The translations under genes were made by a program, and so were the position numbers. From Sodalis endosymbiont of Henestaris halophilus (GTDB lineage Bacteria; Pseudomonadota; Gammaproteobacteria; Enterobacterales; Enterobacteriaceae), in assembly GCF_900161835.1 (NCBI RefSeq), contig NZ_LT897836.1, positions 1-64,000 of the forward strand: DNA of 64,000 bases, in the 5' to 3' direction. The notes beneath the pieces were generated by a model. That model was not told where the DNA came from. It did not search any database and saw only the letters and a program-made list of their open reading frames with translations. This document shows, piece by piece, positions 37,753-48,853 of the stretch. The stretch's first letter is position 1; each line of letters starts with the position of its first letter.

Positions 37753-39600
37753 ATGGAAAAAATTCTTGCCGAAGCGCAACAGTTACATTTATTTCGACCA
37801 CTGGACGTCCAATTCGCCCGAATGCTAGCTACATCAGCCGACCCTACACTAATGTTGGCTAGCGCCTGCCTTAGCGCTAATGCCAGTTCAGGACATGTTT
37901 GCCTACCCCTAGAACGATTAATGCCTGCGCAACTATTTAACGGCCGTATGCCGTTACTAGCGCAGCAGGCTTGGTTGCGGGCCGGTAGACCTTCTCTTGA
38001 AGAATGGCAAAAGATACTGCTAAATTCCAAGGCAGTTAGCTCCGGTTCGCATCCAACGCCACTAGTACTAGATAAGCAGAGATTATATTTACAACGCATG
38101 TGGCGCTATGAATGCAAAGTGGCACAGTTTTTCAAACGTCGACCGCCACCTGCAGAATATAACGGAACTAACATCGCCTCGGTCCTTACACGTTATTTCC
38201 CTAGCGACGGCACAGTAATCAATTGGCAAAAAATCGCGGCAGCAGTCGCGATAACACGCCCAGTCGCACTGATATCTGGAGGTCCTGGCACTGGTAAAAC
38301 CACAACTGTAGCCAAGATGATGGCTGCTTTTCTGCAGTTGAACAACAACAAACGCTTACGCATGATTATGGCTGCCCCTACGGGTAAAGCAGCATCGCGC
38401 CTGAGCGAATCTCTTGGCTTGGCCTTAAAGCGACTGGGGCTAAATGAACAACAGAAACAACTGCTGCCGCTTGAGGCAATAACGCTGCACCATTTGCTCG
38501 GAGCGCAGCCCAATAGCCAAAAGATGATTTATCATCAAGACAATCAGCTACAAGTAGATATTTTGATTATTGATGAAGCGTCAATGATTGATTTGACGAT
38601 GATGGCTAATTTGATTGCAGCGCTACCGCCGCAAGCGCGAGTGATATTTTTGGGGGATCGTTTTCAGTTATCCTCGGTGGAGGCAGGAGCAGTATTGAGC
38701 GATATCTGCCAGTTCGCAGAGAGTGGATACAGCTCCGAGCGACGCGCGGAGCTGTCGCGTCTAACGGGCTTTACGCTATCGGAAGATGATACAGGATGCT
38801 GCGGTTATGGAGTCGCCGATAGTTTATGCCTGCTCCGTAATAACTACCGCTTTGATGAAAGTTCCGGTATTAACCGACTAGCAAATATTATACACACTGG
38901 CGATTACAAGGGTGCGATAAAGTTGCTTAAAGCCGGCATCGAGAGGGATATCAACTACAAGCAGTTACGTGATGCAGAGGAATATCTGCGTATGCTAAAC
39001 GACTGCATTGACGGCTATAAAGACTATTTGCAGCAAGTGCACAAACACGATGCACCGGACAAAATTCTTGAATCCTTTAACCGATTCCGACTGTTGTGTG
39101 CGCTGCGAGAAGGACCATTCGGGATCGCTGGCCTTAACGAACGTATTAAGTGGGCTTTAAGCAACTCGGGGCTGATCGCTCTCGATAATACCGCACACTG
39201 GTACGCAGGGCGTCCGGTAATGATATTACGCAACGCACCGGAACTAGATCTGTATAACGGTGATATCGGTATCTTTCTTTGGGACAGTCAACAGACGCTA
39301 CGCGTGCATTTCTCCCTACCAGTAGGTGGTGTTAAAACTATATCGTTGAGACGATTACCTGAGCATGAAACGGCGTTCGCGATGACGGTACATAAATCTC
39401 AGGGATCGGAATTCCATCACACAGCCTTAGTGTTACCCAATAAAATATTACCAGTATTAACGAGAGAGCTGTTCTATACTGCTGTGACACGTGCACGCTC
39501 ACGTTTATCTATATACGCTACAGAGAAGGTATTGCAGCACATTATTAAAACTAAAACCCTGCGAAGCAGTGGCCTTATCGAACGACTTGCCACCGATTAA
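37753..39600 (+). CDS. recD: exodeoxyribonuclease V subunit RecD
   Basis: RecD is the fast 5'-3' helicase motor of RecBCD. Walker A SGGPGTGKTTTVAKMM lies near residues 175-190. Walker B is IIDEASMIDLTMM. Later motifs are VIFLGDRFQLSSVEAGAVL and AMTVHKSQGSEFHHTALVLP, with the C-terminal FYTAVTRARSRLSIYA. At 615 aa it is near E. coli (608). ATG 37753 was chosen because it gives an E. coli-like N-terminus (MEKILAEAQQLHLFRPLDVQFA) and follows TAGGTAG; the open frame extends upstream into recB. Phe replaces the Asp of the E. coli GDRDQL motif. A terminator follows at 39717. Confidence 0.96.
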   Translation: MEKILAEAQQLHLFRPLDVQFARMLATSADPTLMLASACLSANASSGHVCLPLERLMPAQLFNGRMPLLAQQAWLRAGRPSLEEWQKILLNSKAVSSGSHPTPLVLDKQRLYLQRMWRYECKVAQFFKRRPPPAEYNGTNIASVLTRYFPSDGTVINWQKIAAAVAITRPVALISGGPGTGKTTTVAKMMAAFLQLNNNKRLRMIMAAPTGKAASRLSESLGLALKRLGLNEQQKQLLPLEAITLHHLLGAQPNSQKMIYHQDNQLQVDILIIDEASMIDLTMMANLIAALPPQARVIFLGDRFQLSSVEAGAVLSDICQFAESGYSSERRAELSRLTGFTLSEDDTGCCGYGVADSLCLLRNNYRFDESSGINRLANIIHTGDYKGAIKLLKAGIERDINYKQLRDAEEYLRMLNDCIDGYKDYLQQVHKHDAPDKILESFNRFRLLCALREGPFGIAGLNERIKWALSNSGLIALDNTAHWYAGRPVMILRNAPELDLYNGDIGIFLWDSQQTLRVHFSLPVGGVKTISLRRLPEHETAFAMTVHKSQGSEFHHTALVLPNKILPVLTRELFYTAVTRARSRLSIYATEKVLQHIIKTKTLRSSGLIERLATD

Positions 39601-39716
39601 AACGCACTATCGCTGCTATTCTAAGTTTAATGACATGCTACGGCTAGGATTAATAGCATCCATACCATAGAGTTTACACTATTTATCTAAATTAGTTTTT
39701 TGCATGGCTGCTCAAC

Positions 39717-39748
39717 ATTCTGTCCTCCTTCTTGGACAGAATATTTTT
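39717..39748 (+). terminator. Rho-independent terminator after recD
   Basis: ATTCTGTCC, 8-nt loop, GGACAGAAT, then ATTTTT. It lies 117 bases after the recD stop and is a canonical intrinsic terminator for the recB-recD unit. Confidence 0.8.
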
Positions 39749-41113
39749 ATCTAATTCTTATTGTGTTAAATCTCTCTGCGTAATACCAGCAGATCCTGAT
39801 GTCATTGTGGCATCCCCTGTGTAGAATAATGTTTTTATAAGTAAATTTATTTAGGTAAGAATCATGATGTTGCTTAACTTGGACATCCCCTCTGTCTTTT
39901 ATCTTCCCTAAAGCTAATTATATTAAACTTTTATCTCGGTATTGATCTCACAGGATCATGCTTTATTGTTATTTCATAACCAATACAAAATAAGACCAAG
40001 CCAATATTTAAGGCTTGTTATAATATTTTCCTTAGTTGTATGATAACCATCATTGCTTTAGAAAACAAAATTAAGTAGCCTCTTAGGCTTGTCTGAAGCG
40101 CTTACCAAAGTGATGGGAATTACTTTATGGCTATTGCTATAGATAATTTCCGGTTACAAAAGGTAATAATCATCACTAAAGTAAAAAAACCGCTAAAAGC
40201 GATTTCATAATAAAAGATTTCCATCAGTATCATATTAGAACGATATTAGAAGATGTATGGCACGCATCAATGTATTTTATCGCTTAATATTAGGCGTGCT
40301 CGTCGCAGCAGAACTTAAGTTATTAATTTCTGTATTATCTCGTACAGCAAGGCAAATACAGAAATGGTAGAAGTAGAAATTATTATTCCGGCAGTAAAAT
40401 GGGATGTATCGCTATTTATATAATAAATGTGGTGCTATTATTTATGCTGCTGCAATGCCAAGTATCGTTATAACCGACTAACAACACACAAAGCATGATA
40501 GTTATTGATCGGAAACAATATAAATATGATTTATAAATACGATTTTGCCGACAGTGGTGTTTGATACAAAACACACCTCTATACCCTGTGTTTATATACA
40601 TTAAACGGTAATTTAATCCCTGCCTATACCATAAAAGATAAAATGCAGTAGGTGTTTAGCGGATAATCCGATATTACTGAAGCCTAATTGGGAAAACTAA
40701 TTCACGTTCGTGAGATAATAACATGGTTATAGTACGATAACTATCGTATTATCTTTGTTTTTATAGAACAAAATGGTTGCCAGCTTAAGGCTTAAATTGG
40801 TCCGGATAAAAATTTAATTCGAATACTCACATTCGAAATAAGATTAATAAACAAAAAGGAAAACTAGTCTGAGTGAAAATTGCTTTTATAAAAAGCAGTG
40901 ATAATCATAGTTGCTGATTTACGCTTTAAATATTTGCTTTAAACTTATCAAAAATTGCTAAATATGCAAAAATTATTATATCTAGTAATAATCTCATTAT
41001 TCAGTAGAATGACAACAAATAGATATAATCTAATCTAAATTTTATTTGAAAAATTCAAGCATAAATTATAATCGTGTAATATTATACGTTAATCTAGACA
41101 AAACTATGATAAC

Positions 41114-41350
41114 CTTCTCTATTGCTAGAGAAGCAAGTGTACATTACATGAGGCTTTAATTAATTGACTTTGAGCAAACATGGGTAGAAAATAAACTACT
41201 TCACAGTAGTATAACTGCTACGTACTAGCAAGTAGTACGTAACAGTTATATGCTAGTTAACTTTCTTATCATTGACTATTAATACTCTTACTGGTAATTG
41301 AAAAGTTGGTACATTACTAGTAGTAATGTAATAAAATTACATACTTAGAT
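41114..41350 (-). other. cluster of hairpins 3' of initiator tRNA
   Basis: Hairpins lie in quick succession: 41114-41133 (8 bp, CTTCTCTA/TAGAGAAG), 41195-41210 (6 bp), 41210-41250 (8 pairs, one C-A mismatch, 9 more pairs, 5-nt loop), 41310-41330 (9 bp, TACATTACT/AGTAATGTA) and 41341-41356 (7 bp, directly after the encoded CCA). The 17-pair stem is far beyond what this composition would give by chance. On the minus strand the first one met after the tRNA is followed by ATTTTATT, so it may terminate or define the tRNA 3' end. The role of the others is unknown. Confidence 0.6.
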
Positions 41351-41355
41351 AAGTA

Positions 41356-41432
<77 letters not shown>

Positions 41433-41442
41433 CTTATGGATT

Positions 41443-41470
41443 ATTATATAACTATAGCGGCTTTAGTCAA
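41443..41470 (-). promoter_or_regulatory. promoter of the initiator tRNA gene
   Basis: On the minus strand TTGACT (41470-41465), 16-base spacer, TATAAT (41448-41443), ending 10 bases before the mature tRNA 5' end. It is a near-consensus sigma-70 promoter in the right place and orientation. Confidence 0.85.
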
Positions 41471-43265
41471 CTTATTTTTTGTAAATTTCTTCCCAATTTA
41501 TAGAGTAGTATTTGTTTAATATAAACTCACTAAATTATACTCATAAATAAATACACATAAAAAGATATTAACACCTTAAATTATTATATTTCTGCTAGAT
41601 TTCTACATTGAAATTAATAGCGTGAAATATTATAAATACAGAGTAAAAATTTGGCATTCCCATTATTATTACTATTTTCCGTGTATAAATTCCATCTATG
41701 AATTGCAGATGAGCAGTATAAATAAATGACGAAAACGCGATAAAGCCTTTATAGTAAATACTGACTAAATCCTGTCACTATTACTTCCGCCATTACTGGC
41801 TCCTGTAACTTACACCTGAAAAGGACTTCAAGTAACATAATAAACATGAACGATACAACCATACTCTAATAGCCTATTCACCAGGATGATTATGCCGTTA
41901 ACTAATACTAACCCTAGATGCATAAGCAAAGAGACGAAGACATAGCGATACTTTACTATTGCTACCGATCCTGCGGATAAAATATATTTAAACAAATCAA
42001 AGATTATTTTACATTGCGGCCTATTTTGAAAATAAAATTGTATGATTTACTAAATCAGCTTTATAAAAGATACTTAGTTATAATTTTTCAAAAATGCAAT
42101 TTTTTTGCCTATAATCATGAATAGTCAATCCCCAAAAATATTTATGTTCAAACAATGCCTTCCACTTAATACCTTATAGGTGTTTCACGTAATGGAATGT
42201 TGCTGAAATTTCTTCACTAAAACTATGAACAAGTTATGCGTTACGCAGGACGCCATCAATCATCAGATTGACTTGTAGGAGGATTTTTCTGGGTTAATAT
42301 TCTTTAGGCGCCATAATTGCTTGCTAGCAAAGACTACAAAAAGTAAAACCATTATTTTGATATGCAGATATTTTTTTTGTACTTGCGTAAGAGTTTGTGC
42401 AAGCTACAATTGAGCGGGGCTAAAAACGCGCTTACGAGTTAGATTGATGCCGATCTTAACTTATTCAGAAGTTGTGATATTGCTATTCCCATGTTTGAAC
42501 GCATTTTGACCCGGTATTGATATTTTGTAATCCAGGTCAGTAATAAATTGCTAGAAAATAACTGATAACTTAATAGTGGGTCACTTAATTAAAAGTGGTA
42601 GTTTTTTACATAGCAGCGGTAATTAATCAGCAAAGCCAGTAAATAGTTGTATATCGAATAAGTATTTATAATTTGTGCGACAGCTATATTGCTCATCATC
42701 TACTACAAACAACGTTGTATTTAACATACCATATACTCTTGCATGATCATTGCAGAGAGAATTTCTTTACAATCTGATATTTAAATTTGAGCTAGCTCAT
42801 TATACGCACAAGGGATCTATTTTAGTTACATAGCCATGATCATAGGCGGCCGCAATTCATTATCGGTGCGTGATGGCTCACTCTGCTTAATATTATCATA
42901 GAGCAAAAGGAAAGTAAGGTCAGTGCTAATAACATACACGTTAGATCAGATTGTTGGTAAGCAAACATGTATTTTCTATAGTGTGTAATTAGAACTTCAG
43001 CAGAAGTAAACACAATCGACGATTTGCTTCAATGGAACTTAGGCACGCAGTCTAACGCTACTGCTAGATGACAGCAGATTTTCTATTGATAATTATCAAA
43101 AGTAGTACAGCACAATTAAAAATTAGTACACTATACTTAATAGTGAAGTGCTAATTTTAACTACCCCTTCAGTAGATTTTATTCAGGACAATCGAAACAC
43201 CGTAGCGTTCATCTCTTATAACGTACTGAAACTATCTACCACATTAAATGCTATAACGCCAGCCG

Positions 43266-43284
43266 TCACTTATTTAATAAGTGA
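43266..43284. repeat. perfect 19-nt palindrome
   Basis: TCACTTATT, central T, AATAAGTGA: nine pairs. The AT-rich arms are unrelated to other hairpins here. Confidence 0.6.
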
Positions 43285-43491
43285 TTTCATCAGTAATATC
43301 ATTAACTAATTAATTTGAAATTAAAATAAAGCTAATTTTCGACCAATATTAAATTTCTTAACATGAAAATAACACCATAAATATTAGCTAATGACCTATT
43401 GTTAACTAGATATAAACTTCTTTTTTGAACTAAAAAGCAATGTAGTCAAATTTGCTAATAATTTTTATTACAATAAATAATTACAGATTCA

Positions 43492-43507
43492 AAAAGCTAT
43501 AGCTTTT
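43492..43507. repeat. perfect 16-nt palindrome
   Basis: AAAAGCTA followed directly by TAGCTTTT. Confidence 0.55.
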
Positions 43508-45007
43508 CTTATAAAAATAACTTACTCAACTATTCTAGTTAATCGATACACTCAAATTTTTATATCTAGTCACATAGCTGTGACAACCTTGTGATGTTTA
43601 TTGCAATTTTACGACTTATAGCACTGATGGACTAATAAGTCCAATACTCAAGCGAGAGTAATTCAACGCAGTTTGATAACAAAACATATACCGTTATCGA
43701 AATCTACTAAATTAATGATAAAATCATTAGCTATACCGTAATTTATATCCACAAAGTCAAGATGAAGCATTTATTGGTTATCCAGAATGGCTATGAATAA
43801 AAGAACTAGCGATATCATAACTAACATTTGAACGGGAGAAATTCTTAAATTATCTAGTAAGCGTGCGAAACTTATTATTCGCAGGTAAATTAAAAAATTT
43901 ACTCTATAATTGACCTAGTCATAATATATACTGGTTATTAACGTGCGGAATCAAATGTTTTATTGATTAGTAGACTTCTTTCTCGTAAGTATTGTTTTAT
44001 AGAGCCTAATAAAGCCACATACACTAAGCGGTACATACTGATAGGCATAAAAATGTAGGCTATGCGCAATAATTCAAAATAACAAACCTAAGAGGGTTAA
44101 TTTTAGGAAAAACAGACTTAGAAATGGTTCTAAACAGCTCTTTACTTTTCAAAACTATAAAAACAGAAGAAGGTGCCAAAAGCATTAGTAACCTCATCGC
44201 ATTACCAAAATAGAATTTGCTATAATCCGCTTATCAAAACGGTTGCTATAGCGTTATCACCTCCACTGCTGATACAAAAAAAATTTTTTACCCGTCTTGT
44301 GTAGTTAGCAGACGTTTTAACCTAACCGATGCTTGTAGGTAGAGCTGTTTGTTTAACTTTGTAACACCGCCAAACCATAGTTGCATTTCAGCTTGGGACG
44401 TTATTTCCCTAACAATCGTTCAAACGGATAATGAAACAAAGCATACTTATATGATCTTTAATCATAATTTTGCAACGTATTGTGAGATCAATACCTGCAA
44501 CGCTAGCCTGGAATTTTGTGACTGTACACCCCTGTTAACCCAGGAATATAAATCAACTGTTCCCCCTAGTATGCTAATGGGTATAAATTCACAACTAAAT
44601 CCCACGCGAATGACTGGCATGTCAAACTCCTGTAAATATTTGTTACTAACGTACGCATGCGCTTATCTTGCGATAATTGCTGGTGGGATAGAGTTTTTTT
44701 TTATTTTTATACTGCTAGTTGCAATAAAACTGACAAGCTGTGTAGCTAGTGCGATAATAGTTAATAGAACAAATAGTTCCCTAAAAGGGGGAAAACATAT
44801 AGCACTCTGCCGCAGGCATAAGATTGATCTGGTTAAAAGATCAACTATCAATAACAATTACATCATTAAAACAAAGTTTTATCCTCCTAATTTTACTTTA
44901 TATAAATGAGAAACACCCCATCGCAGCGATAAAACCGACTTTTTTACAACATCGATCAAAGTTACATCCCAATTTTATTGCAAAAAAGATAGGAACTACC
45001 AGGCAAT

Positions 45008-45040
45008 TTCATCAGCTTTAGGATGATGAAGACCTAAAGC
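45008..45040. other. two overlapping, mutually exclusive hairpins
   Basis: TTCATCA (45008-45014) can pair with TGATGAA (45024-45030). GCTTTAGG (45015-45022) can pair with CCTAAAGC (45033-45040). The stems interlock, so only one can form at a time, or both as a pseudoknot. It resembles a regulatory switch, but no gene follows, so it may be chance or a relic. Confidence 0.4.
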
Positions 45041-46042
45041 AATACATCTACATAACCACACATAATCTCAGCTTCATCATGCAGAGTTGATAAAATCCGT
45101 GTCTCTGGATAAAGAGCGAATGACATTTTTCCTTAAAGTTGCCCGCGATGATGCCAGAGAAAGCCCCTCCCGACGTCTAACGTCAAGCATTATGACGGCT
45201 GATCACGATGCAAATTAAGGTTAACTATATTTTAATAACAAAGTTTAAACGAATACTGAAAATCATAAGTGATGCGCAACGACCAATTGAAGCCATAAAC
45301 ATGGTCGCTACCTCGTTGTTTTTTCTAAAATCCTGATATTACTTTTCATATGACTGGCACTTCTGCGAAATCATTAACAATGATATAATAATGGTATTAA
45401 TAGCTTCGGCACCAAGAGTGCTGACAATAAATTCGTTCAGCGCTCAGAAATAATTAGCGCTTTTTTGGTCTAATAAGACCTAGTGGCAACATCTGATAAA
45501 ATGGCACTCTTTAATAATGCTATTGTGTATCTCCAAAGGCTTAGCCTCCCTCTTCATAAGGAGCTACGTCGCACTCATCCAATTAGCGAATGTGCCAATG
45601 TTCAATTTACGTAATCCTAAACTGATTACAGGCAGCGCTAGCGTAGCTATATTCGCTTACGTTAATAGAATGCAAGCCCCCGCAGAAATTTATATTAGGC
45701 GCCTCATCTCGTGTAAGGCATAAAATGAAAAACACCAGATTTGTGATCTGATAAATATGTGTGATAAATTAAAATGTTAATGCTTAACTACACTTATAGT
45801 ATAGTTGTTAATAAACAAGATATCCTGCAATACTGCAAACAAAGTTAGCCTGCAATAAACGGATGATATGGTCATAGATAAATGCTTCCATCGTCTGGTT
45901 AATTAATTCAAACTTTGTGTTACGTGCGTGGCGTAACACATTGATATCAAAATTCTGATAGCGCTCAACCGGTTTTATTTTACTATTATTCTGGATCCCA
46001 TAATTAAGCACAATCAGTGCACAGTTGCAAAATAATTGATAA

Positions 46043-46068
46043 AGGATACGCTGCTAGCGGCGTATCCT
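46043..46068. repeat. perfect hairpin, 9-bp GC-containing stem
   Basis: AGGATACGC, loop TGCTAGCG, GCGTATCCT. The loop itself contains the palindrome GCTAGC. No T-run follows. Confidence 0.65.
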
Positions 46069-47171
46069 ACGCATATATACATGCAATAATAGATCCATAA
46101 AGCCTAACGAGTTAATATACTTAATCAAGATAGCTCTCTATAATAATTACATTCTAACTGAATATAAGCAACCGTGGTATGTAATACTGCACGGTAGGTC
46201 CAGTGAGTCTGATTAAAACTAATTAGATACATTTTAGAACTTTTTAATTCAATAAGATTAAAGATCCTCGCTGTAGGTTGTTTAGATTAATTTTGCTAAT
46301 TGCAACTTGCAGCGGGTTTCGTATCTTTGAATAAAGATAATGCATACAAAATTGATAAATATCAACCAGTAAGAAATAAATAGCAATTTAGAAGGTCATG
46401 CGGTATTAACTAAAGCAACCTAGACTCAGAGCACTAGCGAGCAAGGATTAATTTCCCCATCATCAGAGATTGTAAAAGCGTAATATTGGTCCATAGTACA
46501 TCATGGTGGTTACTTTAGAACTGTACTGTTACGCTTTAAATTAATTTAATGCATATCACTGCAACATGATAAAAAATAAGAACTCAATCGTTACTCTAGC
46601 ATGGGTAAATTGTACAAGAGCTATGTAGTATACTGGCAATAAATGACAGCTAAGTTACCTAACAAGAAGACAAAAGGCTATCCCCGGCAAGCATATTGCC
46701 TTTAAAGTACCAGTAATGCAATTTACTGCTATAACCGCACGGTGGCACAGGATTATACTTTGGCGAAAGTTGAACTGACACTGACTTTGCAACCAAAATA
46801 GTCAGAGTAAATCTACTAACTACAATGTTAATATAGTTAGTAACTATATGGGTAATATAAGCCTAACTGATGTAGGCATAGAGCAAATTTAATTTACTCC
46901 GATTACAGTTAGATTTTAAAAGACATTTTGCTGATGCGAAAGCTTCATCGGTCATACGATGCATTAGCAGGTAGAGGGGTAAACTGTATGAAGTTATTAG
47001 TAAGAGAGTGATCATAGGTAATGCAACAAAACCATCTTGAAGTTACAACTATCGCCGTAAAACCACATTTTGTTTATAAACAAATTATAATGCGTTTAAA
47101 ATTTAATTAACGATATAATATAAAAGCAATATGCTAATTAATTAATTACTTTACTTATTTTACGCTTTATA

Positions 47172-47190
47172 AAAAGTTATAATAACTTTT
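47172..47190. repeat. perfect 19-nt palindrome
   Basis: AAAAGTTAT, central A, ATAACTTTT. More small hairpins follow at 47202-47217, 47325-47339 and 47344-47358, so this kilobase is locally dense in stem-loops. Confidence 0.55.
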
Positions 47191-47526
47191 ATTGAGAACA
47201 AAAGGTTAAGCAACCTTAACAATCATATTAGTAAAGTAAATACCGACTCCTTAATAAGATTGTACCGCATGAATAGTGCGAAGAATTTAACGCAAAACTG
47301 GCGAGACAAAATTGATAAAAAACATGCCTTTCAAAGGCAAACGTTGCTCAAAGAGCAATATTATCGACACAGATTATTGTAATCTAATTTAGTACTAAGC
47401 TAATAAGCAATATAGACATATACAGTAAGCATAAATATAGCAATATTGATATAAAACAACGTTATGCCATTTTTTTAGCGATAAACAGCTTTGGAGAGAA
47501 AGAACAAATACTGATAGTATGCATAT

Positions 47527-47641
47527 CTATCTATCTGATTGGTAGTTGCATAACTTCCCGCAGATCAGGAAGTTTGTTTTGTTCTCTGAAATTGATCACT
47601 TTTAGAGATCAACCTCGCTTAACATTGCACGAGGATTTTTT
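47527..47641 (+). ncRNA. candidate small RNA with terminator
   Basis: Three consecutive stem-loops: AACTTCC/GGAAGTT (47552-47574) followed by a G/T-rich run, TTGATC/GATCAA (47592-47612), and CCTCG/CGAGG followed by ATTTTTT (47613-47641), a Rho-independent terminator shape. A possible promoter TTGGAG, 18 bases, TAGTAT (47491-47520) would start an RNA of about 115 nt. By synteny gcvB lies in this direction from metZWV in E. coli, and the G/T-rich segment faintly recalls its target-binding region, but the sequence does not match GcvB. It could equally be the relic of a gene's terminator. Confidence 0.3.
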
Positions 47642-48510
47642 ATCATTGCTTTCGGAGTTAAAAGCAGCGCTTATGTATTGCTTTACATAAAGTTTAATCT
47701 TTTTTATATAATATAAACTACCTACATCGTAGGTGAATAACACGATGTACATCAATAATTTTGACTACGGATGAACTCCTAGTTCATGCCATACTTTTAC
47801 CAATTGACGTAATCGAATACGATTAGCAACAGAACTGCTGATTTTTAATCATTAATTAAAAACTATAACTAGCAACAACTGACATTTGAATTATGCTGGT
47901 TCTTTAACATTATTAAATTACATATTGCTGCATAAGCAAAAGTTGAGTTTGCTAGGTTCAAGACTAATATAAGGTCTTTCATTCAAAGCAGCAAGTGTAT
48001 GATAGTTGCACACAATGGTGTTAATAAGTGTATTTATTAATATAGTACACGGTGTAACTAACTGTTAACTAATAAAATAAAGTATTTTATACTAGATCAT
48101 AGTCGTCAGATAAGTGACTCAATGGGAAAATGATATCATGGAAGCCATGAATTGACGTATATCTAACAAGATAATTTTCTGATTATTATCTCTACAACAG
48201 ATAAGAGGACGACACTGCTGCATAATTTTATGTTGTGTTTACTCTAACAAGTAAAAAAAAGATAAGCTGCAGTATCAAGTCAGTGCTATGCTAATATTGC
48301 CTTCACGTGAGGTTAAAGCAGTAGAGCACAAGGGGCGCTGACGAAAATTTTCTTTTAGAATTTGATGTGGCGTATGGCTGATTCAGCGTCGAAAAGGCTG
48401 ATTTATTGCTGAATGGTAAAGCGGAGTACTTAACCATCATAAGAGCCGCAGGCAATATAATTTATTAGCGATATTACACGCTAAACATTTTGAATAAATA
48501 TAAAAACTCT

Positions 48511-48543
48511 GAACTATGCGGCGCATTGCCGCAAGTTCTTTTT
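48511..48543. terminator. bidirectional terminator downstream of dapD
   Basis: GAACT, bulged A, TGCGGC, loop GCATT, GCCGCA, AGTTC: eleven pairs with one bulge. On the plus strand TTTTT follows directly; on the minus strand a GTTTTTA run follows after a few bases. It lies 310 bases beyond the dapD stop and is the best terminator for dapD. The high GC in such an AT-rich surrounding suggests it is still under selection. Confidence 0.75.
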
Positions 48544-48853
48544 GGGACGGAATACTGTTATCAAGGCTTTTGTTCCTAGGGTATGTTTTAAAACATGACT
48601 ATATAAAGTTTCTGTGCTGATGCCTCGACTTAACAAACCGTATTATTGTTTCATAGGTCATTTTAGATACTTCTTCGCTGTCGAAATTTTATTGAATACC
48701 CAGCTTCTAAATTGGATAAGTTGTCTAATGTTTTAATATTTGCATCGCAGTCCGATCGTGCAGATGAATTTTATTTCACTCATCATTCACATGTAATTTA
48801 TGTAATCTCATAACACTTTTGATGAGTAAGATCACGTCCGCTGTCAATAATAT

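Larger units (their letters stand above)
39601..41355. other. eroded argA-amiC locus
   Basis: In E. coli argA and amiC lie between recD and the metZWV tRNA genes, about 3 kb. Here 1.75 kb remains, with no recognisable peptide of either, so the locus has decayed and shrunk. It contains the recD terminator, several small hairpins (40733-40748, 40818-40837, 40881-40897) and the hairpin cluster beside the tRNA described separately. Confidence 0.55.
41471..48853. other. 7.4 kb gene desert between tRNA-Met and dapD
   Basis: No credible gene. The longest frame (186 aa, 44349-44909, plus) has one hydrophobic stretch but no known motif, no ribosome binding site and desert-like composition. In E. coli mltA, tcdA, csdE, csdA, ygdI, gcvB and gcvA lie beyond metZWV, while dapD is elsewhere, so a rearrangement point lies within. 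Perfect hairpins occur at 43086-43099, 43266-43284, 43492-43507, 43713-43729, 43885-43902, 46043-46068, 47172-47190, 47842-47862, 48021-48040 and 48071-48089. Terminator-like structures lie at 45437-45467 (AGCGCT twice, then TTTTTT) and 47552-47641. Confidence 0.7.

Noticed and set aside
42846-42853. GCGGCCGC in AT-rich DNA
   Set aside because: A single GC-only 8-mer is striking but has no surrounding structure to support a function.
44349-44909. 186-aa plus-strand open frame, the longest in the deserts
   Set aside because: No recognisable motif, unusual Cys/Asn/Thr-rich composition, no ribosome binding site, desert-like base composition; probably a chance frame.
47552-47641. Direct assignment of the three-hairpin unit as GcvB
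   Set aside because: Only position by synteny and a vague G/T-rich segment agree; the sequence does not match GcvB as I remember it, so it is listed only as a candidate small RNA.
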